Source: Haloechinothrix halophila YIM 93223
Lineage (GTDB): Bacteria; Actinomycetota; Actinomycetes; Mycobacteriales; Pseudonocardiaceae
Reading direction: 5' to 3'
Length of the DNA stretch: 64,000 nt
Assembly (NCBI RefSeq): GCF_000504245.1
Contig: NZ_KI632509.1
Coordinates: forward strand, 5,235,502-5,299,501
Below the pieces are notes generated by a model. It searched no databases, was not told the DNA's origin, and saw only the letters and a list, made by a program, of their open reading frames with translations. A program made the translations under genes and the position numbers. Below, piece after piece: positions 19,908 through 29,198 of the stretch; position 1 is the first letter of the stretch; each line of letters begins with the position of its first letter.

Positions 19908-19930
19908 GCCCCAGAGCCCAAGTTTCGCGT

Positions 19931-20554
19931 TCAGCCGCCCCAGTAGTCCGTGCCGTAGTCGCCCGACCAGTCGCGGCCGTAGTTGCCGGACCACTGCCGG
20001 CCGTAGTCCCCGGACCACTCGCGATAGTCGTCAGAACGGTCACCGCCACCGGAGGGCTCCGACGTGCGGCGCGGAACCTGGCGCGTCGGCTGTGGCGCGG
20101 GCGCAGGCTGCGGCGCAGCGGACGTCGTCCTTGGCACTGGGGTGTCCGGGGCCGCGCGGCCTACCGGGGCCGAACGCCTCGCCGCCGATCGCGTATGGGA
20201 TGCCACGTCCGCGACGTCGATGCCGATCGCCGATGTCTCCGCAGGGCGCGCGGTCCGCTCCCGTGCGGCCGAACGCCCGTCATCGGAGCCCGCCCTGTCG
20301 TCGGTGTCGCCACCAAGCACGTGCCCGACAACGGACGCCCCGCCGACGACGACCAGCAGTCCGGCCGCCAGCCCCGCCATTCCCCTGCGCACGGACACCA
20401 GCGCATCAGTGAACAGGAAGTCGTGATCAACCGCGAGCGGACGTCCCTCCCTGGCAAGCAGGTCCGCCACCGGGACGACCCGACGTCGCCGCCCGCCAGG
20501 TGGCGACGGCAGGACCCGGCGGATGTGCGTGTCGTCCGGCTCAGGGCGTCGCAT
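19931..20554 (-). CDS. Single-pass membrane protein with W-S-G-[DN]-Y-G repeats
   Basis: 207 residues. A charged cytosolic N-terminus (1-56, with RRRRVV) is followed by one membrane helix (about 58-80, GMAGLAAGLLVVVGGASVVG), a Pro/Ala/Thr-rich outer segment, and a C-terminal tail of an 8-residue tandem repeat: REWSGDYG, RQWSGNYG, RDWSGDYG, then TDYWGG. The repeat is also visible in the DNA as 24-bp units. Such aromatic/Gly repeats occur in adhesive or cell-wall proteins, but I know no family with this unit. It starts 6 bp after a lipoprotein stop, so the two are an operon. Function unknown. Confidence 0.75.
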   Translation of the reverse strand: MRRPEPDDTHIRRVLPSPPGGRRRRVVPVADLLAREGRPLAVDHDFLFTDALVSVRRGMAGLAAGLLVVVGGASVVGHVLGGDTDDRAGSDDGRSAARERTARPAETSAIGIDVADVASHTRSAARRSAPVGRAAPDTPVPRTTSAAPQPAPAPQPTRQVPRRTSEPSGGGDRSDDYREWSGDYGRQWSGNYGRDWSGDYGTDYWGG

Positions 20555-20560
20555 CCCGCG

Positions 20561-21115
20561 TCACCGCGCCGCGATAACGCTGTCGATGCCCTCGCACCGC
20601 TCGGCGTCCGCGAACACCTGTCGCAACGCCGGATTCGCGCTCAGCTCCCCCGCGGGACCGGCGCCGGTACTCACCTTGGTGAACACCGTGCCGACCCCCG
20701 TCAGCGCCTTCCGCAAGCTCTCCCTGTCACGTACCTCAGCGGCACGCAGCCGCGTCGTCGCGTCGTCGACGGCCGAGCTCAAGTCCTCGATCGTCTCCAT
20801 AGCCGAGCCGTAGGTCGCCATGCCGCCCCTGACCGGCGGCGTCCCCGCGGTGTGCAGGTCGCTCGCCATGTCGTCGAGTGCGGTGGACACCGTGTCCAGG
20901 TAGCCGAGGACGTTCCGCTTGCTCTTGACCGGCTTGGCCGGGTCGATGTCCGGCAGCGCGGACAGCGCCTCGCCGCCAGCACGGATGCTGCCGCACACCT
21001 GATCGGCCCATGCGATGGCGCGCTCGTGGCGGGACGGCTCATCGCCGGACGAGCAGGACCCCAGCAGTCCTATCGCGACAGTAATCACAACGGCGTGGCG
21101 CAAACGTCGCATCAT
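20561..21115 (-). CDS. Small lipoprotein, unknown
   Basis: 184 residues with a lipoprotein signal: a positive start, a hydrophobic core and the lipobox LLGSC (Cys about 21), so it is lipid-anchored on the outer face of the membrane. The mature part is helical, with two later Cys (VCGSI, RCEGI) that could form a disulfide and long amphipathic stretches (TVSTALDDMASDLH, DLSSAVDDATTRLR). The ATG follows AAAGGA. It precedes the WSG-repeat protein by 6 bp, suggesting joint function at the cell surface. No known domain recognised. Confidence 0.8.
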   Translation of the reverse strand: MMRRLRHAVVITVAIGLLGSCSSGDEPSRHERAIAWADQVCGSIRAGGEALSALPDIDPAKPVKSKRNVLGYLDTVSTALDDMASDLHTAGTPPVRGGMATYGSAMETIEDLSSAVDDATTRLRAAEVRDRESLRKALTGVGTVFTKVSTGAGPAGELSANPALRQVFADAERCEGIDSVIAAR

Positions 21116-21387
21116 GATTGATTCCTTTGGCTCTACAACGACATCGAAACGCTACTCGTGCGCGATTCGGTCAAACAAGTTTCCCCAGCGGATCGACAGC
21201 CCGATTGTGAGCGCATGACAATTGTTCGTTATCTGATTGTCACGCATAGCCAATCCGACGGCTAATCGCTGCTAAGACAACAAAAAAACGCCGACCCGTG
21301 ATCACCTTCCGTTGACATCGGATCTGGCGGAACAATAACGTTGCCGTGGTTGGGAAAAAAGGGGAGACGGAATGATCAGGGAATCCT

Positions 21388-22689
21388 ATGCGAAGCACAA
21401 AACCGTGTCCTGAGCGTATGAATTCGACGACCCATAACGACTCCCGGTGGGCGGGCACGACACTGCAGGTAGTCGAGGACGAGGCGGCCCGTCTCGTCAA
21501 GTCGCTGCCGCGTGAGCACGTCGCGAAATTTCTGCCGACGGTCGGCCAGCTCACCGCCGACATGATCACCGAGATCCAGCGGGCCGTTCCCGCGTACGCG
21601 CGGCCGCTCGAAGGATATTTCGGCACGATCATGCGGTCCGGCGTCGAGCAGGCGGTGCGCCGGATGCTCGATTCGGTCGGGGTCGGCGGCAGCCCCAGCA
21701 GGGACTGGGCGAACTTGTACCGCAAGATTGGCAAGGTCGAGTTCCACGAGGGCCGCAGCCTCGACTCGCTGCAGACCGCGTACCGGGTCGGCGGCAAGGT
21801 CGCGTGGCGCCACATCGCCGACTGGGGCATACGGCATCAGCTGCCGATGCGCACGCTGACCGTGCTCGCCGAAGCCATCTTCGTCTACATCGACGAGATC
21901 TCCGCGCTGTCCATTGAGGGCTACACGCGGGCGCAGTCGGAGTCGGAGCGTGTCAAGGACCGCAGGCAGCGCAGGCTGTTGCACGCGCTGCTCAACCCGA
22001 CCCGCACGGCGCGCGAGTCGCTGGCGACGCTCGCCGACAAGGCGGGCTGGCAGCTGCGAGACGAGGTCGCCGCCGTCGCCCTCCAACCAGCCGACGACCT
22101 GCAGGAACTGCCGGTTCCCGACCTACCGGACGATGTCCTGATGGACCTCGACGGTCCGTCGCCGTGCCTGATCACCGCGCAGCCGCAGCAGCATCTGGCA
22201 CACCTGGCACCGCAGCTCGGCGGCAGGCGTGCGGCCGTGGGGCCGGTCGTGGCCATTGGCGACACCGCGACGTCGCTGCGCCTGGCGCGGCGCTGCCTCG
22301 ACCTCGTCCTGCGCGGCGTTATCGACGACAACCCGCTGACCTGGACTGAGGATCACCTCGCGACGCTGTGCCTGCTCGGTGACGAGTTCTTGATCTCGGA
22401 AATACGAAGCCGCACACTCGCACCGCTGGAGAGGCTGACGTCCAAACAACGGCATCGCACCGCGCAAACCACGCTCGCGTGGCTGGAGACGCGCGGCAGC
22501 GTCAGCGATATCGCACAACGGCTGGGAATTCATCCGCAAACCGTCCGTTATCGCATGCGGCAGGTCGACAGCATTTTTGGTGACACCCTCGACGACCCCG
22601 ACCGCAGGCTCGAACTCGAAATCTCGCTGCGCGCGGATCAAGCATTGCGCGGGCAGCAGCCAACCGAGGCAGAACAGTGTCCAACCTGA
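21388..22689 (+). CDS. PucR-family transcriptional regulator (copy 3)
   Basis: 433 residues. Sensor half with RAVPAYARPLEGYFGTIM and EGRSLDSLQTAYRVGGKVAWRH (about 125-146), linker KDRRQRRLLHALL, central domain, and HTH LGIHPQTVRYRMRQVDS (about 376-392). The ATG used follows GGGAA at short spacing; ATG 21418 is an alternative. About 270 bp upstream, mostly AT-rich, hold no ORF and should carry its promoter, shared with the divergent lipoprotein operon. The stop overlaps the start of copy 4, so the two paralogues are translated together, which is unusual for full-length regulators. Confidence 0.87.
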   Translation: MRSTKPCPERMNSTTHNDSRWAGTTLQVVEDEAARLVKSLPREHVAKFLPTVGQLTADMITEIQRAVPAYARPLEGYFGTIMRSGVEQAVRRMLDSVGVGGSPSRDWANLYRKIGKVEFHEGRSLDSLQTAYRVGGKVAWRHIADWGIRHQLPMRTLTVLAEAIFVYIDEISALSIEGYTRAQSESERVKDRRQRRLLHALLNPTRTARESLATLADKAGWQLRDEVAAVALQPADDLQELPVPDLPDDVLMDLDGPSPCLITAQPQQHLAHLAPQLGGRRAAVGPVVAIGDTATSLRLARRCLDLVLRGVIDDNPLTWTEDHLATLCLLGDEFLISEIRSRTLAPLERLTSKQRHRTAQTTLAWLETRGSVSDIAQRLGIHPQTVRYRMRQVDSIFGDTLDDPDRRLELEISLRADQALRGQQPTEAEQCPT

Positions 22690-23939
22690 TGAAAACACCC
22701 GCCGCGACAACGCGGTTTTCCGCCGCACTCGACGACGCCAGAACGCATTCGACACATCGCGGAACCGGTCCGGTTCCCTCGCTCCCCCGCGACATCGCGG
22801 CGTTGTTGCGGCCCGCGCTGACCGACATCACCGCCACCGTGACGTCCGAGGTGCGGCGTGGCGTACCCGCCTTCGCCGCCGAACGGCACGCCGCTACCGT
22901 CAGCGACGCCGCGGAGCGCGCGATCCGGCACTTCGTCGACCGCACCGAGGATCCGCGCACCGACACCGGGGCATTCACCAAGTATTTCCACGAACTCGGC
23001 GTCCGCGACCTGCACACCGAACGGCCGATCATCGAACCGCTGCAGGCGGCGTACCGGCTCGGCACCCGGGCAGCGTGGCGCAGCGTGGCGCGGCTGGCCC
23101 ATGACTCCGGCGTCGCCAGCTCCACGTTGTGCCAGCTCGGCGAGGCGGTGTTCGCCTACATGGACGAACTGAGCGCGTTGTCGCTCGCGGGTCACACCCA
23201 GTCGCACGCCCGCCACGCGGACAGCGTCGAGCGCTACCGCAAGGAACTGCTCGTCACCCTGGTCAACGCTGCGCATCCAATCCCAGCTATGACGATCCTC
23301 CGGCTCGCGCAAGCCGGGCGCTGGCAGGTGCCCCGGCGGGTCGTCGCCGTCGCGGTCGAACCGAGACCAGACGCCGCGATGCCCCCGACGCATGTCTTCG
23401 ACAACCGCGTGCTCGCGGATTTCGACACCGCGTCGCCGTTCCTGCTCGTCGGTGAGGACGACCTGGTGGTGCTGAACGAACTGACGGCGGCTGTGCCGGG
23501 CAGCCGCGCCGCAGTCGGGCCGCCTGCCGCGCTCAGCGAGACGCGAGAGTCACTGCGGTGGGCACGGCACACGCTGCGGCTCGTACAGTGCGGCATCCTT
23601 CCCAACGTCGAGGTCACATGGTTCGACCAGCAGCTGTCGACGTTGTGGATGCTGGACGACCCGATGGTGGTCGCCGAGCTGGCCGGACGGGTGCTCGCTC
23701 CGCTCGACGCGATCAGCCGCAGGCAGCGCACCAAGCTCAGCGACACGCTGCTGCTGGCGCTGGAGACGCGGCGCGACGTCGCGCGCATGGCGCAGGTGCT
23801 TGGCATTCACCCGCAGACCGTGCGCTACCGGCTCCGGCAACTCGACGGGCTTTTCGGCCGTCAGCTAGCCGAGCGGGAGACGCGCTTCGCGATCGAACTG
23901 GCACTGCGCGCGGAACGGACGCTCTGGTCAGCGGATTGA
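22677..23939 (+). CDS. PucR-family transcriptional regulator (copy 4)
   Basis: 420 residues with the same layout: sensor half (RRGVPAFAAERHAATV; IEPLQAAYRLGTRAAWRSVA), linker SVERYRKELLVTLVN, central domain and HTH LGIHPQTVRYRLRQLDGLF. The GTG at 22677 has GAGG six nt upstream and overlaps copy 3 by 13 bp; an ATG at 22689 forming a TGATG overlap lacks a ribosome site. Copies 3 and 4 differ too much to be a recent tandem duplication. A heteromeric regulator is possible. It is convergent with mceF across a family C hairpin. Confidence 0.87.
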   Translation: MSNLMKTPAATTRFSAALDDARTHSTHRGTGPVPSLPRDIAALLRPALTDITATVTSEVRRGVPAFAAERHAATVSDAAERAIRHFVDRTEDPRTDTGAFTKYFHELGVRDLHTERPIIEPLQAAYRLGTRAAWRSVARLAHDSGVASSTLCQLGEAVFAYMDELSALSLAGHTQSHARHADSVERYRKELLVTLVNAAHPIPAMTILRLAQAGRWQVPRRVVAVAVEPRPDAAMPPTHVFDNRVLADFDTASPFLLVGEDDLVVLNELTAAVPGSRAAVGPPAALSETRESLRWARHTLRLVQCGILPNVEVTWFDQQLSTLWMLDDPMVVAELAGRVLAPLDAISRRQRTKLSDTLLLALETRRDVARMAQVLGIHPQTVRYRLRQLDGLFGRQLAERETRFAIELALRAERTLWSAD

Positions 23940-23987
23940 GCCTGGCGTCGGGTAGTGGCACGGTGCCCGGCGGGCGGCACCGCTCAG

Positions 23988-24043
23988 TGTGGATCATGAG
24001 GCGTTGTGGTGATACGTGTCGCCATAATGCCTCAAGATCCACA
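23988..24043. terminator. Hairpin, copy 2 of family C (degenerate)
   Basis: Inverted repeat TGTGGATCATGAGGCGTTG... against ...GCCTCAAGATCCACA, with several mismatches near the loop. Same family as 4324-4375 and 33952-34009. It sits between convergent PucR copy 4 and mceF and fits a terminator for the MCE operon. Confidence 0.7.
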
Positions 24044-24077
24044 ATAGACAGTCGTCAGTAGCAGCTCGCTCGGGCTG

Positions 24078-25127
24078 TCAGCGACAGCCCGCCTGGGTGT
24101 TCAGCGGCGACTCCGACGTCTCAAGGCCGTTGCGGTACTTCGTGCCCTCGTAGCCCGTCGTGCACGGTAGCGGATCGAAGAACGTCGGCAGGAGGCCGAA
24201 GCTCGCGCCGTCCTTGGTGATCACCGTCGACCCTGCCGAGACGACCTCGGGCGTGACGACCAACAACCGCTCCAGCCCGTCCCGCTTGGCGAGCACGACG
24301 GTGGAGGTGTCGAGCAGGTTGTGCAGCAGCACGCCGAGAGTGGGACCGCTCTCCTCGAGCAGCCGCTTGACCTGCGCGGCGGCCGACGGCGCCTCGGTGA
24401 GCACCGCGCGGAAGTCGCCATCCGCACGCCGCAACTCTGCCGCGACTCGCTTGGCGTTGGCGGCGAACGTCGTGATCGCATCGGACGTCGCCAGCTGCGT
24501 GTCCAGCACCGTGCCCGCATCCGCGATGAGGCGTGTCGTCTGCGGCAAGTGCTGCTTGGCCTGTTCGGTGAGGCTGGCGGAGGAGTCGAGCAACGCCTGC
24601 ATGCCCGGCGCGGTGTCGCGCGTCGCGTCGTACAGCTCGTCGACGACGGTGCGCAGGTCATCGCCCGGTACCGACGTGACCAACTCGTCCAGGTTGAGCA
24701 GCACCGTCTCCACCGGCAACGGCGTGCTGGTGTCCGCGCGTTCGATCACCGACCCCTCTGCCAGATACGGCGAGCCGGAACGGCGGGGACGGAGGTCGAT
24801 GTACTGCTCCCCCGCCGCTGACCGGTTCGCGACGACGGCTTCGACGTCGCTGGGCACTCGCGGCGCGTCATCGCGGATTCGCAGCTCCACCTCGATGCCA
24901 TCGTCGACGAGCCGCAGCTCACCGACCCGCCCAATCGGCACGCCCCGATAGGTGACCTCCGCGTGGGTGAAGATGCCGCCGGAGTCGGCCATCCGCGCGG
25001 TGACCACGTAGCCGTTGCCGCCAACGAGCGTGTCGAGGCCGGCGTAGGTCGCGCCGACGTAGCCGACGCCGACCAGTGCGACGATCGCGAACAGGCTCAC
25101 CTGGATCCGGACCAGCTTGCTCAGCAT
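24078..25127 (-). CDS. mceF: MCE-family protein MceF
   Basis: 349 residues: an N-terminal membrane helix (5-28), then the MCE (MlaD-like) beta domain (about 38-120, TYRGVPIGRVGELRLVDDG), then a long helical region and a short C-terminal tail with Cys in PLPCTTGYEG and QAGCR. MCE subunits form a hexameric tube that carries lipid between the outer layer and the YrbE permease. It is the sixth and last mce gene, overlaps mceE by 3 nt (TGATG type), and is followed by a hairpin. The position and the lack of a lipobox support F. Confidence 0.92.
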   Translation of the reverse strand: MLSKLVRIQVSLFAIVALVGVGYVGATYAGLDTLVGGNGYVVTARMADSGGIFTHAEVTYRGVPIGRVGELRLVDDGIEVELRIRDDAPRVPSDVEAVVANRSAAGEQYIDLRPRRSGSPYLAEGSVIERADTSTPLPVETVLLNLDELVTSVPGDDLRTVVDELYDATRDTAPGMQALLDSSASLTEQAKQHLPQTTRLIADAGTVLDTQLATSDAITTFAANAKRVAAELRRADGDFRAVLTEAPSAAAQVKRLLEESGPTLGVLLHNLLDTSTVVLAKRDGLERLLVVTPEVVSAGSTVITKDGASFGLLPTFFDPLPCTTGYEGTKYRNGLETSESPLNTQAGCR

Positions 25128-26125
25128 CAGCGCCCGCCCTTCGCCGCGTGGTGCTCGATGTAGAGATTGATGTAATCGCCCTTGATCGCGGGCAGCGCCG
25201 AGTCGGGGAACGGGAACGTCAGCAGCATCTCCATCGCGGCGGGCAGGTCCTCGCCAGCCTCGGCGAGGTTCCGCAGGGTCGGCTCCAGCGCGCGGAGGTC
25301 GGCGACCAGATTGTCCCCGCTGCGGTCGACGGTCTCGACGGCCACATCGGACAGTCGATCCAACGACGTCAGCATGGTGGTCAGCTTCTCGCGCTGGTCC
25401 GCGAGCACGGCGATGCCCGGCTCGAGGTCCTCGACCAGCGCGGCGATCTTGTCCTTGCGCTCGGCCAGCCGTGCCGCGAGCTTGTCCGTGCCGTGCAGCG
25501 CCTTGGTCAGCACGTCGGAGTTCTTATCGAAGCTGGCGGTGAACGTCTCGATGCGCCGCAGCAGCGAGCGGATCTCCCCGGTATTGCCCGCCATCGCCGC
25601 GTTCAGCTCGGTGTTGATGTCCTTGAGCTGCGACACCCCACCGCCATTCAGCACCATCGACAGCGCGCCGAGCACCTCTTCGATCTCGGTGTTGCGGCTG
25701 GTCCGTGCGACGTCGATCCGAGCACCATCGGTGAGCGTGCCTCGCGGCTCGTCCGGCGCGGCGAGCTCGACGAACTTCTCGCCGAGCATGCTGGACTGCC
25801 GTAGCCGCGCGACGGCGTTGGCAGGCAGTGCGACGTCGCGGTTGAGCAGCATGGTGACCTCGGCGGTACGGCCGTCGGTAGACAGCGCGATCGACTCCAC
25901 CGTGCCAGCGGCAACGTCGTTGACCCGTACACCGGACTGCGGCACCAGGTCGAGCACGTCGGTGAACTCGGCGGTGACCCGGTACGGGTGCTCGCCGAGA
26001 TCCGCGCCGCCGGGCAGCGGCACGCCGTACAGGCCGCCGAACGTGCCGCACCCGCTGACCAGCGCCAGCACCATGGCCAGCGCGGCGGCCACGCGGACCG
26101 GGCGTGGTGTCGCGACCCGTCGCAT
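25127..26125 (-). CDS. mceE: MCE-family lipoprotein MceE (LprK-like)
   Basis: 332 residues. Signal peptide with lipobox LVSGC (Cys near 26), so it is lipid-anchored, as the fifth subunit of mycobacterial MCE systems (LprK/LprN) is. The MCE domain spans about 45-130 (FTDVLDLVPQSGVRVNDVAAGTV, SSMLGEKFVEL), followed by a long helical stretch ending in PFPDSALPAIKGDYINLYI. Starts and stops overlap both neighbours by a few nt, so translation is coupled. It would be the membrane-tethered member of the tube; the lipid carried is unknown. Confidence 0.93.
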   Translation of the reverse strand: MRRVATPRPVRVAAALAMVLALVSGCGTFGGLYGVPLPGGADLGEHPYRVTAEFTDVLDLVPQSGVRVNDVAAGTVESIALSTDGRTAEVTMLLNRDVALPANAVARLRQSSMLGEKFVELAAPDEPRGTLTDGARIDVARTSRNTEIEEVLGALSMVLNGGGVSQLKDINTELNAAMAGNTGEIRSLLRRIETFTASFDKNSDVLTKALHGTDKLAARLAERKDKIAALVEDLEPGIAVLADQREKLTTMLTSLDRLSDVAVETVDRSGDNLVADLRALEPTLRNLAEAGEDLPAAMEMLLTFPFPDSALPAIKGDYINLYIEHHAAKGGR

Positions 26126-27168
26126 CAGTCGTCACCCCCGTTGCCGTTCATGCTGAACTCGTTGAGGTTGATCCTGCTGTCGATCGAGCCGCTGTCCGGG
26201 TCGTAGGCGCGTAGCAGTCGCCGCAACGCCCTCGGTGCCTCGTCCAACGCCTCCGCCAGCGAATCCCGCTGCTTGGCGAGCACCTTCGCTGTGCTCACCA
26301 GCTTGTCCACATTGGCCTTGACGCTGGCGCGGTTCTCCCGGACAAACGTGTCCACCTTGGCAAGCGCGACAGACAGTTCCTTCATCGCCGCGCTGAAATC
26401 CCGCCGTTCGGCCGCGAACACCTCGGATACCGTGGCGAGCAGCTGGCTGAACTCGCGCACGGTGTCGTCGTTCTCCGCCAGCATGGTGGTGAACTTCTGC
26501 AATCCGTCGATGGTCTTGAACAGGTCCGATTCGGACCCGGACAGCGTGCGGGCCGCCTTGCCCAATTCGCGGATGGCGTCGCCGAACCGCTCACCGTTGC
26601 CGTCGAGCGTGCCCGCCGCGCTCCGCAGCAGCTCGCTGAGCGCGCCGTCACCGTTGGCACCGTCAGGGCCGAGCGCGGTGGTCAGGTCGTCCAGGCTGCT
26701 CAGCAACTCGTCGATTTCGACGGGCACCACGGTGCGGTCGACGTCGATCACCGCGTCGTCCGCCATCCGCGGCCCACCGTCGTAGACCGGGGCCAGCTGC
26801 ACGTACCGGTCGCTGACCAGGCTCGGCGTCACGATCAACGCGCCGGCGTCGGCGGGGATCGCGACGTCGGGATCGAGCGACATCGACACCTTCACCCGCT
26901 CCCCCTGCGGCTCGACGTTCTCCACGGTGCCGACGACGACGCCGAGCACCCGGACATCGGACTCCGGGTAGAGCCCGACGGTGCCGGTGAAGTACGCGGT
27001 GACGTGCTTCGTGCCACCGCCAACGGCCAGCCAGGTGACGGCGGAGGCGAGCAGCACGACGACCGCGCCGAGCGCCACCCAACGTGTGACGCGTCGGCCT
27101 CGCGGCTCGGTCTGGGCGAGACCGACGCCCGTGCGGTCCGGCGCGGCGCGCTCCGGCTCGGTACCCAT
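26125..27168 (-). CDS. mceD: MCE-family protein MceD
   Basis: 347 residues from the ATG that overlaps the mceC stop (reading MGTEPERAAPD). A longer in-frame extension into mceC has no support. A hydrophilic N-terminus of 35 residues is followed by one membrane helix (about 38-56), the MCE domain (about 64-145, YPESDVRVLGVVVGTVENV) and a helical region. The C-terminus is acidic (NGNGGDD). It is the fourth subunit in the operon, translationally coupled to both neighbours. Confidence 0.92.
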   Translation of the reverse strand: MGTEPERAAPDRTGVGLAQTEPRGRRVTRWVALGAVVVLLASAVTWLAVGGGTKHVTAYFTGTVGLYPESDVRVLGVVVGTVENVEPQGERVKVSMSLDPDVAIPADAGALIVTPSLVSDRYVQLAPVYDGGPRMADDAVIDVDRTVVPVEIDELLSSLDDLTTALGPDGANGDGALSELLRSAAGTLDGNGERFGDAIRELGKAARTLSGSESDLFKTIDGLQKFTTMLAENDDTVREFSQLLATVSEVFAAERRDFSAAMKELSVALAKVDTFVRENRASVKANVDKLVSTAKVLAKQRDSLAEALDEAPRALRRLLRAYDPDSGSIDSRINLNEFSMNGNGGDD

Positions 27169-28166
27169 CAACGACCTCCGGTGCGTTTCGGCGGCATGCA
27201 GCTCTCGGGCGCGTCGCCCGCTTCGACGATCAGCCCGCACAGATAGACGTCGATCCACGGGCCGTTGCTGACCGCGTCACCGACCAGCCGGTAGAACGGC
27301 CCAGCCAGCCGCAAGCTCTCGTTCAGGTTCGCCTGGTTGCGTTCGAGCACAGTGGCGACGTGCTCCAGCCGCCGCAGCGCGGGACGCAGTTGCCGCTGGT
27401 TGTCCCGCACCACGCCATCGAGTTCGCGGGCGAGCGCGCGCGTGCCGTCGAGCAGTCGTCCGATGGCGTCCGCACGCTTGTGGATCTCGCTGAGCAGCGT
27501 GCGGCCATCGGTGAGCAGCGCGTCGACATTGCCGCGCTGCTCGGCGAGCGTCGTGGTGATCTCGCTGGTGTTGCGCAGCAGTTTCGCGAGCTGCTCGTCG
27601 CGGGACGAGATCGTCTTCGACAGCGAGGAGAGCCCGGACAGCGCGGCCTTGACGTTCTCCGGCGTGGTGGCGTCGAACGTCTCGGTAAGCGTGCCGAACG
27701 CCTCCGCCAGCGCGTCGGTGTCGATCGCACCGATGGTCCGCGACAACTCCCCGAAGGCGTCGTTGACGTCATACGGGCTCGACGTCCGCGCCAGCGGGAT
27801 CGGCTCGTCCGCGCTCAGCTCAGTGGTGCCGAACGGCTCCAGCGCGAGGGTTTTCTGCCCGAGCAGGGTCTTGATCTCGATCGACGCGGTCGTCTTGTCG
27901 CCGACCCACGCGTCATCGACCCGGAAGCTGACCAGCACCCGGTCACTCGCTAACGCCACGTCGGTGACCGTGCCGACCTTGACGCCGCCGATGCGGACCT
28001 CGTTGTCCGGCTTCAGCCCCGCGGCCTCGGCGAACTCCGCCTGATACACCGTGCCGCCGATGACGGGCAGCCGCTCCCAGTTCAGCGCGGCGGACCCGAG
28101 CGTAAGCATCACCACGAGCCCGATCAGGCCCATCCGGACGGGGTTACGTTCCCGGAACGACGTCAT
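27168..28166 (-). CDS. mceC: MCE-family protein MceC
   Basis: 332 residues from the ATG overlapping the mceB stop by 4 nt (ATGA). Membrane helix (10-30), MCE domain (about 38-118, AGLKPDNEVRIGGVKVGTV), long helical region, and the conserved MCE C-terminal motif WIDVYLCGLI with a further Cys (PESCMPP). It is the third subunit of the predicted lipid-carrying hexamer. The paired Cys near the C-terminus are shared with mceB and the A/F tails here and may form inter-subunit or internal disulfides. Confidence 0.93.
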   Translation of the reverse strand: MTSFRERNPVRMGLIGLVVMLTLGSAALNWERLPVIGGTVYQAEFAEAAGLKPDNEVRIGGVKVGTVTDVALASDRVLVSFRVDDAWVGDKTTASIEIKTLLGQKTLALEPFGTTELSADEPIPLARTSSPYDVNDAFGELSRTIGAIDTDALAEAFGTLTETFDATTPENVKAALSGLSSLSKTISSRDEQLAKLLRNTSEITTTLAEQRGNVDALLTDGRTLLSEIHKRADAIGRLLDGTRALARELDGVVRDNQRQLRPALRRLEHVATVLERNQANLNESLRLAGPFYRLVGDAVSNGPWIDVYLCGLIVEAGDAPESCMPPKRTGGR

Positions 28167-29179
28167 CGACCACACCTCGCTACCTCGCGCGAGACGCCGA
28201 CCGGTGGTCCGCCCGGCGGGCGTTGGGCGTCGGAGACGGCACCGCACAGGTAGAAGTTCAGCCAGGAGCCGTACGACGCGGCCCGGCCGATCCGCGTGTA
28301 CTTCATCGGCAGATTGCCGAGGAACCGCTCGAACTCCGGCGTGTTGTCCACCAGCGTGCCGGTGAGGTTCCGCAGCTCGCGCACGCTCGCCTTGAGCGGG
28401 CCGCGCCCCTTGTGCAGCAACGACGCGGTGGACGACGTCAGCGCGGCCATGCCGTCGATCGCCTCGCCGATGGGTCCCGCATCATCGGCGAGGCCGGAGA
28501 CCAGACGCCGGGTGGTCGCGATGAGCGAGCCGAGCTTGTCGCCGCGCGCGGTCATCTCGTCGAGCACGATGTTGAGGTTGGTGACCACCCTGCCGATGAC
28601 CTCGTCCTTGTTGGCCAGGGTGGAGGTGAGTGACGCGGTGTGGCGCAGCACGCTGTCGATCGTGCCGCCTTCGCCTTGCAGCACCTGGACGATGTGGAAC
28701 GACAGTTGGTTGACCTCCTTCGGGGTCAGTGCCTGGAACAACGGCTTGAAGCCGTTGAACAACGCGGTCAGGTTCAGCGCGGGCCGGGTCCGCTCCAGCG
28801 GGATCCGCGCGCCGGGGTCGAGAGGTTCGCCGGTTTCGGCGTGTTCCAGCGCGATGTAGCGCTGCCCGATGAGGTTGCGAAACTTCACCGCGGCCGTCGT
28901 GGTGGTGTACAGCGGCCGGTCGGCGTCGATGCTGAACGTGACCTCGGCGTCGCGTCGGTCCACGATGCGGATGTCGTCGACCTCACCGATGCGCACACCT
29001 GCCATGCGGATGTCGTCACCGGGGTTGAGCGAGGTGACGTCGGTGAACACCGCCCGGTAGCTGGCCGTGTCGCCGTCGCTCTTGTTGGCGATGGTGATCG
29101 CGAGCAGCGCGGTGGCCAGCACGGTGACCACCGTGAACACGATGCCCTTGACCAGCGGCCTGATCACTCCGCGCAGCAC
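28163..29179 (-). CDS. mceB: MCE-family protein MceB
   Basis: 338 residues from a GTG (VLRGVIRPLVKG) with GGAGGG 7 nt upstream; the longer reading frame would run back into mceA. Membrane helix (about 8-28), MCE domain (about 35-118, LNPGDDIRMAGVRIGEV, RNLIGQRYIAL), helical region, then the typical tail SWLNFYLCGAV and a last Cys (ARCGR). Second subunit; the 19-bp gap after mceA is the widest between mce genes here. Confidence 0.93.
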   Translation of the reverse strand: MLRGVIRPLVKGIVFTVVTVLATALLAITIANKSDGDTASYRAVFTDVTSLNPGDDIRMAGVRIGEVDDIRIVDRRDAEVTFSIDADRPLYTTTTAAVKFRNLIGQRYIALEHAETGEPLDPGARIPLERTRPALNLTALFNGFKPLFQALTPKEVNQLSFHIVQVLQGEGGTIDSVLRHTASLTSTLANKDEVIGRVVTNLNIVLDEMTARGDKLGSLIATTRRLVSGLADDAGPIGEAIDGMAALTSSTASLLHKGRGPLKASVRELRNLTGTLVDNTPEFERFLGNLPMKYTRIGRAASYGSWLNFYLCGAVSDAQRPPGGPPVGVSREVARCGR

Positions 29180-29198
29180 GTCGCGCCCTCCCTGTGGG

